A stretch of 64,000 nucleotides of DNA, from assembly GCA_965178125.1 (NCBI GenBank), contig OZ237749.1, positions 868,001-932,000 of the forward strand, in the 5' to 3' direction. Source of the DNA: Bilabrum cf. latius. Taxonomy: Eukaryota > Bigyra: Bicosoecida > Bigyra > Bicosoecida. Made by a program: the position numbers and the translations under genes. This document shows positions 58,080 through 64,000 of this stretch, in pieces (position 1 is the first letter of the stretch; each line of letters begins with the position of its first letter). The notes beneath the pieces are model-generated. The model made no database searches and was not told the origin of the DNA. It saw only the letters and a program-made list of their open reading frames with translations.

Positions 58080-61000
58080 TCAATCAAAGGCTGCCCAGTC
58101 CTCCTCGTCCTCTCCAGTTGCATCCCCACCGCTCGCAGGGGCCGAGGTTGCCGGCGCGTCATCTGCTTTCCCGCTGTCTTCGTCATCTCCGTTGAACGCA
58201 TCCCAGTCGTCACCATCGCCGCTGTCGCCATCCCCCAGATCCAAGTCGTCGTCGGCCGCGCCACCGGCCGGTGTATCGGCCGGAGCGGTACCTTTTGCAT
58301 CCTCTGCAGCCTTGCTTGGCGCACTGGGGGCTGCATCAGCCTTTTTTGCGTCCGTTCCATCGGCACCGGAGCTCTTGCTCTTGCCCTCGCCCTCGCCCTT
58401 GGCTTCGCCCTTGGCTTCGCCGCTTTTCTCGCCATTCGTGTTGTCCTCTGTAGCCTCCACTTCCGCTGTCGATTGCGGTGCTGCCTCTGGGGTTGCTGCC
58501 GCCGGCTGTGCAGCGGGCGGCTCGGGCGATGAGGAAGCAGCAGCGGCAGTAGGCGACTCGCTGTTGCTGGCGTCAGCCGCACCCCCGTTGCCTTCATCGC
58601 CCTCGTCGAAATCAGCGAAATCTGCGTCAAAGTCATCGTCGCCCCCATCATCTCCAGCGCTAGCTTCCCCCGCCGCGGCATCATTATCCTGCGTCGCAGA
58701 TGGTGTCTGCACCGCGGTGCCAGCCTCTGCGGCGATGACGTCAGCATCCGTGTCTGCACCTGTGTCCTTGCTCATCGCTGCCTAGCTCTCACTTGGCCCT
58801 TCGCTCCCAGCCTCGCTCGTCTTGCCATCATCACCGCCCGCTGGCTTGCTGTCTGCGTCAGCACTGCCGATGCCACCAGCGCTAGCATCATCAAAATCGA
58901 AATCGTCGCTGGGATCGGCCCCTGCATCGCCGCTAGGTTCACCCATGTCGCCAAACGGGTCTGCTTCATCGCCCGCCGCTGGTGCAGGTGCATCGGACTT
59001 CTCTGCCGTCCCGCTCCCAGCGCCATCGATCGCTGCAGAGTCTTCGAACCCTGCGTCAAAATCAACGTCGAAATCGTCGTCATCAGCCGGTGCCGGTGCC
59101 GGGGCTGGGGCCTGTGCGGGCACGGGCGCAGGTACAGGCGCAGGTACAGGAGCTGGTGTCGACGCAGCTGGTGCGGGTGCAGGTTCCTCCGCGGGTTGGA
59201 GCTCATCGAGAGCAGCGAAGCCGCCCATGTCCGAGCCGGCGCCCAAACCGCCCCCCTTACCGCTGGAAGGCCCGCTGCCACCATCATCGTCCCCAGCTCC
59301 GAGCAAACCGGCCGCCTCGGGGCCGGAGCGCTCCATGCCGGGATGCGGCAGGGACCCCCGGCTGCCGCTGCCTATGGCCTGGCTCGCCGCCTCTGCCGCG
59401 GCGGCGGTGACGTCCCTTGTCGCGCTCATCAGCTCTGCCTGCGCCCGCTGGCGCTCGCCCACCGCCCGGGAGTGCTGCTCCTTGGATCTGGACAGCTGAC
59501 TAGAGGCAGTGTCCCAGGCATCGCTGGCCTCACCCGCCACCTTGCGCGCCCCTGACAGCCGGTCCTTCTCGCGCTGTGCCTGCGCCTTGAGCTGCGCTGC
59601 CTTGGCCTTGGCCGCAGTCACCGCCAGTCGCAGCTCCTTGGCCACCTCCTCCTGCGCCGATGCGGCCTCCTGCAACGCCCGTGCCATCCCCGTCACCTCG
59701 CTGGCAGCGGAGGCGAGCTTGTCCGCCCGCCCCTGCTCCGCGTCTGCCGAGGCCCTCTGCTGCTCCCTGTCTGCCTCTGCTGAAGACGCCTCGCCCTGGG
59801 CGTGGCGCAGCTCCACCACAAGCGCCTTGAGCTCGGCTGCAAGCTCTGCGGTCTTGCCCTGCTCCTGCCGGGCGCCGCCCTCGGTCGAGTCTCTCCGCCG
59901 CCGCAACTCGTCGATCTGCGTGCGAACCTTGGTCAGCTCCCCGCGGATCCGGGTCTGCTCGGTCTTTTCCTCCTGTAGCCTCTCCTGCGCCAGCTCGATC
60001 TGCTTGGTCAGCACCTGGCGCTCACTCTCCAGCCGCTTCAGCTCGCCGTCCAGCTCAGAAGTGCGCTCCTGCTCGTCCTGCCCCTGCGCGTTGAGGGACT
60101 TGAGGTGGTCCTGCATCCCGTACTCGAGCTTCTTCGCAGATGAAACCGCGGCGTTTGCGGCGGCGGCGCTCATTGGCTGGGCGGCTGCCTGCGGCTGCGC
60201 CGCGGCAGACCCACCGACCGAGCCAGCAGTCCCTCGGGAGGCGTTCGAGGCGGTGCGGGCTCGGGTCGCACCTTGCACAGACCCCGCGCTCGGCATCCCT
60301 ATTCCGCTGGGCCTGCGCTGGTGCGGGGTTCCAGCCGCTGGGCCAGAGCCTGTAGAGCCCTGGTCGTTGCCGGTAGCACCGCGCTGCGGGGTTGTCTGGC
60401 CCACTGTACCCATGCCCGGCATGTTGCCGAAGCCGCTGCCGCCCGCACCCATTGTGCCCTGTCCTGGCCCTGCCACCCCCGGCAGGGACCTCATGCTGCC
60501 GGACCCACCGCTCGTGGCGTGGCCAGCGATGCCCGAGGCAGGGGACCCATTCGAGGCCACTGGAGCACTGCCAGGCTGCGGGCGCACCTGAGGCTCGGTT
60601 GGTGTCGGCAGCGGAGCTTGTACTGGGGGTGGGGCCTGGTCTGCGGCAGGAGCCGGGGCTGGAACAGGCGCCGGCGCTGGTTCTGGTTCCGGTGCCTCTT
60701 TGGCCAGTAGCGAGTCTGAATACTGGCTGAGTGCATCGGCCAGCGACATGGAGCCCGAATTGCCGGCGGTCGGGGCTGGGGCTGGAGCTGGGGCGGCTTC
60801 CGCAGGTGCAGGTGCAGGTGCTGCTGGTGCGGGCGTTGGTGCCGGTGCAGAGCGCAACATGGCAGCAGCAGCCCCGTCTGAGCCCACAGACGCTGGTGCG
60901 GGGCCCGACCCATCGTCAGTCGCGAGCTGTGCCAGTCCCGGCGAGAGGGAGGCGGGGATGTCCTTACCCCGCTTGCACATGGCGATGAGGTGCATGGCCA

Positions 61001-61870
61001 CGCAGAACTCCCCTCGCTTGAGCAGCCCGTCCTGGTTTACGTCCGATTTGACCCAGATCTGCCTCAGGATTGGCTTTCCCAGACCGCTCTTGGACATAAA
61101 CTCAACCGCGGCGCGACCGCCCAGCCCGCTGGAGTCTCCGCCCGCCATGGAGTACATCTGCTGGTATTTGCGCAGCTGTATGGGCGACGGGTCGTCTGCG
61201 CTGGAGCCCACGCTCCCGCTGCCAGCCCCAGCACTTCCCACGCTGCCAGGGCCAGTTCCAGCGGTCGGGGGCGGGGACGAGACGGAGCCCAGGCCAGGCG
61301 CCTGTGGCGTCTATCCGGCCGCTGGGGGCAGCACTACCCCGCTTATGACAGGCGGGGGCAATCGATCGAACGCAGTGGCAGTCAGAGTTGACTGTGTCAC
61401 GGGCTTCTGGCGCTGCGCCAGAGCGACAAGGCGCAGCGCCACCTTCATCTCGGCGTCGTTCAGCGAACTTGAGCCCTGTCGGGAGTTTGCGACGTTCCAG
61501 ACCTGCTTGAGGACCTGCCTCGGGAGTCCAGATCGCCCCAGAAACTGTACTACTTCCCTACCACCAATTTCGGCGGCCCCACTTGGATTCGCAGCCTGCG
61601 GAACGGTCATGACAATCGCTTCGCTGAGTGATGATACGAGAACAGGCGAAGACTGAGGCATCAAGGACAAATTGGCGACCATCAACGATAAAGACAACTA
61701 GGCAATGCCACTACTCCCGATGGCAGTCTACGGCAAAGGCATGCGATTGCAATGCAGCAAGATTCCACATACTGGGCACGTACCTTCACTAGTGCATCGT
61801 ACTACGGAGCCTCTGCAGGCGACGGTCGCCATACTGCGGGGATACCTTTAGTTAATTGGTGGCATGGCAT
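58080..61870 (-). CDS. EH-domain endocytic protein (Eps15-like)
   Basis: Exons 61870-61784 and 61595-58080; 188-nt intron (AAG/GTACGT..CCGCAG), phase 0, inside EH1, giving PQYDALVKAANPSGAAEIGG; 1,200 aa; TGA. EH1 at about 22-100 (GREVVQFLGRSGL, VALRLVALAQ); EH2 at about 168-250 (YQQMYSMAGGDSSGLGGRAA, QIWVKSDVNQDGLLKRGEF, an EF-hand-like loop); a Pro/Ala/Gly linker; a heptad-rich coiled coil at about 510-720 (ERLQEEKTEQTRIRGELTKV); and an acidic tail with DFD and DWxxF-type elements ending EEDWAAFD. This matches Eps15/Ede1/Pan1-type scaffolds of clathrin endocytosis, which bind NPF peptides and adaptors. Three TAGs are read as Gln, one (near 61804) in APQYDALVK. The alternative first exon is uncertain. 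Divergent from the ubiquitin protease. Confidence 0.87.
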
Positions 61871-62188
61871 TCTTTGTGTTTTACAAGCCTTTGGTCACAA
61901 CGTCGTGATGGAGGTGCCACGTCGATTGCTACGAGGCGTCCAATTGCCGCAACTCGATCCTTACAGGGCAAACCAGGACCACCTCGCCCGATAGCAACGG
62001 ACTGGAATTGACGTGAATCCATTAAATCCAGAGACTTGTCGCCAAAGTCCTTATATTTAAAGGGCAACGCGGATCCTGGTTGCGATAGTAACGTGATGTT
62101 ATTGTTCAGGAGCTAGCCGACGCTTGGAGGCCCTCAAGGGAACGCGAACAACTTGTAGCAGCTATCCAACAAATTGACGGCCGTATAA
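61871..62188. promoter_or_regulatory. Divergent region, EH protein / ubiquitin protease
   Basis: 318 bp, AT-richer than its flanks. It includes a strong acceptor-like site on the plus strand (ATGTTATTGTTCAG, ending near 62109), followed by an open frame of about 80 codons that overlaps the proposed protease start in another frame. It may therefore contain a 5' intron of the protease. Otherwise it is the presumed shared promoter. Confidence 0.4.
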
Positions 62189-64000
62189 ATGCCTCGGACT
62201 CGATCTGGGACGCGGTCATCGAAGGCAGATAGCCCGCATGCCGGCGCCAAGAAGCAGGCTCGTGGAGCACCGATAGATTTGCACAAGCAGCGCCGATTGG
62301 TGGACTATGGCAAGTGTTTCAGAGCATTGAGGCATCCTGAGTCATGGTCATGCACCTAGTCCGGGACTACAGAGGATGTGGTGCTGCTGCTAGGTACTGG
62401 ACAAGTGTCTAGCTACTCAGATGCGAGTGTGCCATCAAACGGTTGCCGCTTGGCACTGCGGCTGGGTGAACGCCCTTTCAATATCATTGACTTGACAGAT
62501 GGACAGCCCATCGATGTCTCCGTCGAACGCACCGGTCTTCTCCAGAAAATGCGAATTCGCTGCGCTGCCCTCCAACGAACGGTGCTCGGGTCCGCGGCAG
62601 GCACCGGGTTGGGCGGCAAAGAGAGCCCTTGGGAGCACCTTAGAAGGTACGTTAGGCTATTTAGCCTGCCATTCTTCAAGGCGGAGAGCCTTCGGAGGCG
62701 CCGGCTCGACGACCTGCGTGCAGCTGCCGAGCTGGAAGAGGGCGAGCAATCCGAGGGATCAACCGCCAGTGGCAGTGGCGGCGAGTCTGAAACTGGGTCC
62801 GCAGCTGCAGGAATGTCACAGGAAGACGAGCAGCTGCAGTCTGTTCTTGAGCAGGAGCAGGCCACGCTGAAGCGCATCCTCAAGAAGTCGACCGAATACC
62901 GCCACGAGGCAGGCAGCAAGCGAGCCTCCTCCTCCTCCTCCTCCACCTCCTCTTCCTCCTCATCCTCGTCGTCGTCATCGGGGAAAGCGCCCAAGCAGGC
63001 AAGAGGCCCCACCCCGCCAGGATTCACGGGCCTCCGTAACCTCGGCAACACGTGCTACATGAACAGCACCCTGCAGTGCCTCTCGTCCTGCGTTCCTCTG
63101 AGGCGGCTGCTCTTCGCCTGGAGGCCGCCAATCGTCACGTCGTACGAGGAATACCTGGGCGGCATGGCGGCCACGGGGCAGCCGTACGGAATGTTTAGAG
63201 CTGCCTCCATCGGAATGCAAGATGGTGTCTCCGAGCCACTCGGCGGCGATGCGGGGCGGGGCTAGAGTGCAGGTGAGGCAGGTGAGGCAGCCGAGAGCCC
63301 CGCGCTGCAGGCGGTAGGGAACGAGGAGTCGGCGTCTCTGCTGACAGCGCCCAAGATGCTGCGGCTACCAAGTGAAGTGGTCAGGGCCTTTGAATTCGGC
63401 GGGGGACTCAGGGGCGGCTCCACGCCGGCTGCTTCTCTTGACGGCGCGGACAGGCCTGCATCATCTGCCCCTGCCCCTGCTTCCTCTTCATCCTCGTCCA
63501 AGGGGGACAGCAAGACCAGACAGGCCTCTACTGGCACCAAGTCGAGCATCGGCACAGACAGGGACTCGCAGAGAGACGTGCAGGGGTCAGACCTCGCGTC
63601 TGTACCCCTGGGCTCTGCAGTGCACGGGTCGCTCAGTCGCCTGTGGATGCCTGCCAGGCTACCCATCTACACGCCGCAGGCCCTCTTGTCGACGGTGTGG
63701 AGGAGCCTTCCGCGATTTGCGGGTTTCAGGCAGCACGACGTGGACGAGTTCCTGCGGGGCGTGCTCGAGCGGCTGGACGAGGAGCTGAGGGCAGCAGCGG
63801 GATTCGGTCAGGCAGGCAAGGGTGGGGCCAAATCTGGCTCATCCTCATCCTCGTCGTCGGCTGCGGCGGCTGCGGGCGGCCAAGGCGAGAGCGAGGCGCC
63901 ATCGACTCCCGTTGCGTCAATGTTTACACACGAGACGGTACGGAGGGTACGGTGTCGAGCGTGCGGGCACGTGTCGGCAACGAGGAGCTCTGCAATCGGG
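62189..64000 (+). CDS. Ubiquitin-specific protease (USP), 3' end missing
   Basis: Frame open from ATG 62189 (preceded directly by TAA) to the window edge, 604 codons, with two TAGs read as Gln (62357-62359, 63263-63265). Residues 1-270 are basic and low-complexity, with a long Ser run just before the catalytic domain. The USP domain starts at GFTGLRNLGNTCYMNSTLQC with Cys289 as nucleophile. LIYTPQALL-like sequence, GFRQHDVDEFLRGVLERLDE (the QQDAxEF-type box), another low-complexity insert, and the first half of the zinc ribbon (VRCRACGH) follow. The His box lies beyond the edge. It cleaves ubiquitin from proteins; the Lys/Arg-rich start and variant box resemble the USP22/Ubp8 or USP3 group only loosely. 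The catalytic domain carries long Ser/Ala-rich insertions. Confidence 0.88.

Noticed and set aside
61752-62057. Plus-strand open frame with one TAG ending in TAA
   Set aside because: It overlaps the first exon and intron of the EH gene on the other strand, which is supported by EH-domain continuity. Kept only as part of a low-interest finding.
1-64000. TAG as an ordinary stop, giving about 100 small genes
   Set aside because: The fragments abut in the same frame, share domains across the TAG (SNARE motif, sulfatase, DEAD box) and lack starts and promoters of their own.
1-64000. Pseudogenes or occasional readthrough
   Set aside because: Decayed genes would also show TGA, TAA and frameshifts. 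None occur, and conserved essential families carry the TAGs.
1-64000. UAG encoding leucine or pyrrolysine
   Set aside because: Leucine conflicts with the SNARE zero layer, the sulfatase Gln and the Gln-Gly repeat. Pyrrolysine is not expected at about 95 scattered sites in a eukaryote with no visible Pyl machinery.
1-64000. Bacterial or organellar origin
   Set aside because: Spliceosomal introns, radial spoke protein, syntaxin, eIF5A and PHD fingers are nuclear eukaryotic features, and no operons or ribosome binding sites are seen.

Overview
This is a gene-dense, GC-rich window from a eukaryotic nuclear genome, most likely a ciliated or flagellated protist. The evidence is spliceosomal introns (18 that I can place, about 50-235 nt, GT..AG), a radial spoke RSP4/6 homologue, and eukaryote-only families: syntaxin, NEK-type kinase, PHD/ePHD reader, ubiquitin protease, eIF5A, NHE exchanger and EH-domain endocytic protein. 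I cannot name the lineage.

The central observation is that the genetic code is not standard. Reading TAG as sense joins what would be dozens of broken ORFs into 20 genes. By my hand count about 95 TAG codons lie in frame inside these genes, with no in-frame TGA or TAA. Of the 18 genes whose 3' end I can see and read, 15 stop at TGA, 3 at TAA and none at TAG. The residue is glutamine: a TAG sits exactly at the ionic zero-layer Gln of the syntaxin SNARE motif, another at the Gln of the sulfatase Y-x-x-Q motif, and TAG alternates with CAG inside a Gln-Gly repeat. So UAG = Gln, while UAA and UGA remain stops. All gene models below use this code.

Layout. 1-2638: two minus-strand genes of unknown function, the first cut by the window edge. 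2844-8883 (+): a 1,962-aa ZZ / AP2-like / PHD / extended-PHD chromatin protein. 8974-14841 (-): a 1,955-aa CCCH / AlbA_2 (Schlafen-like) / PDZ protein. 15119-15875 (+): a small four-helix membrane protein. 16008-27739 (-): a 3,863-aa NEK-type kinase. 28067-29048 (+): syntaxin. 29782-30655 (-): EF-hand protein with a Pro-Gly-Arg tail. 30809-33017 (+): NHE8-like Na+/H+ exchanger. 33651-35161 (+): pectinacetylesterase/Notum-like esterase. 35411-40293 (-): OSCA/CSC1-like channel. 40509-43307 (+): ankyrin plus JMJD8-like JmjC protein of the secretory pathway. 43743-46206 (-): DDX21/RH7-type DEAD-box helicase. 46413-50237 (-): large unknown protein. 50458-51855 (+): radial spoke head protein. 52201-61870 (-): four head-to-tail genes for a sulfatase, eIF5A, a GH127-type glycosidase and an EH-domain protein. 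62189 to the right edge (+): ubiquitin-specific protease.

Many genes are divergent pairs separated by about 150-330 bp, so shared promoters are likely. There is no operon-like pathway. Loose themes are chromatin and RNA (PHD reader, helicase, eIF5A), membrane traffic and endocytosis (syntaxin, EH protein), ion transport (NHE, OSCA-like), cilia (RSP4/6, perhaps NEK) and extracellular carbohydrate or sulfate processing (esterase, sulfatase, GH127). I see no tRNA, rRNA, CRISPR array or intact mobile element.
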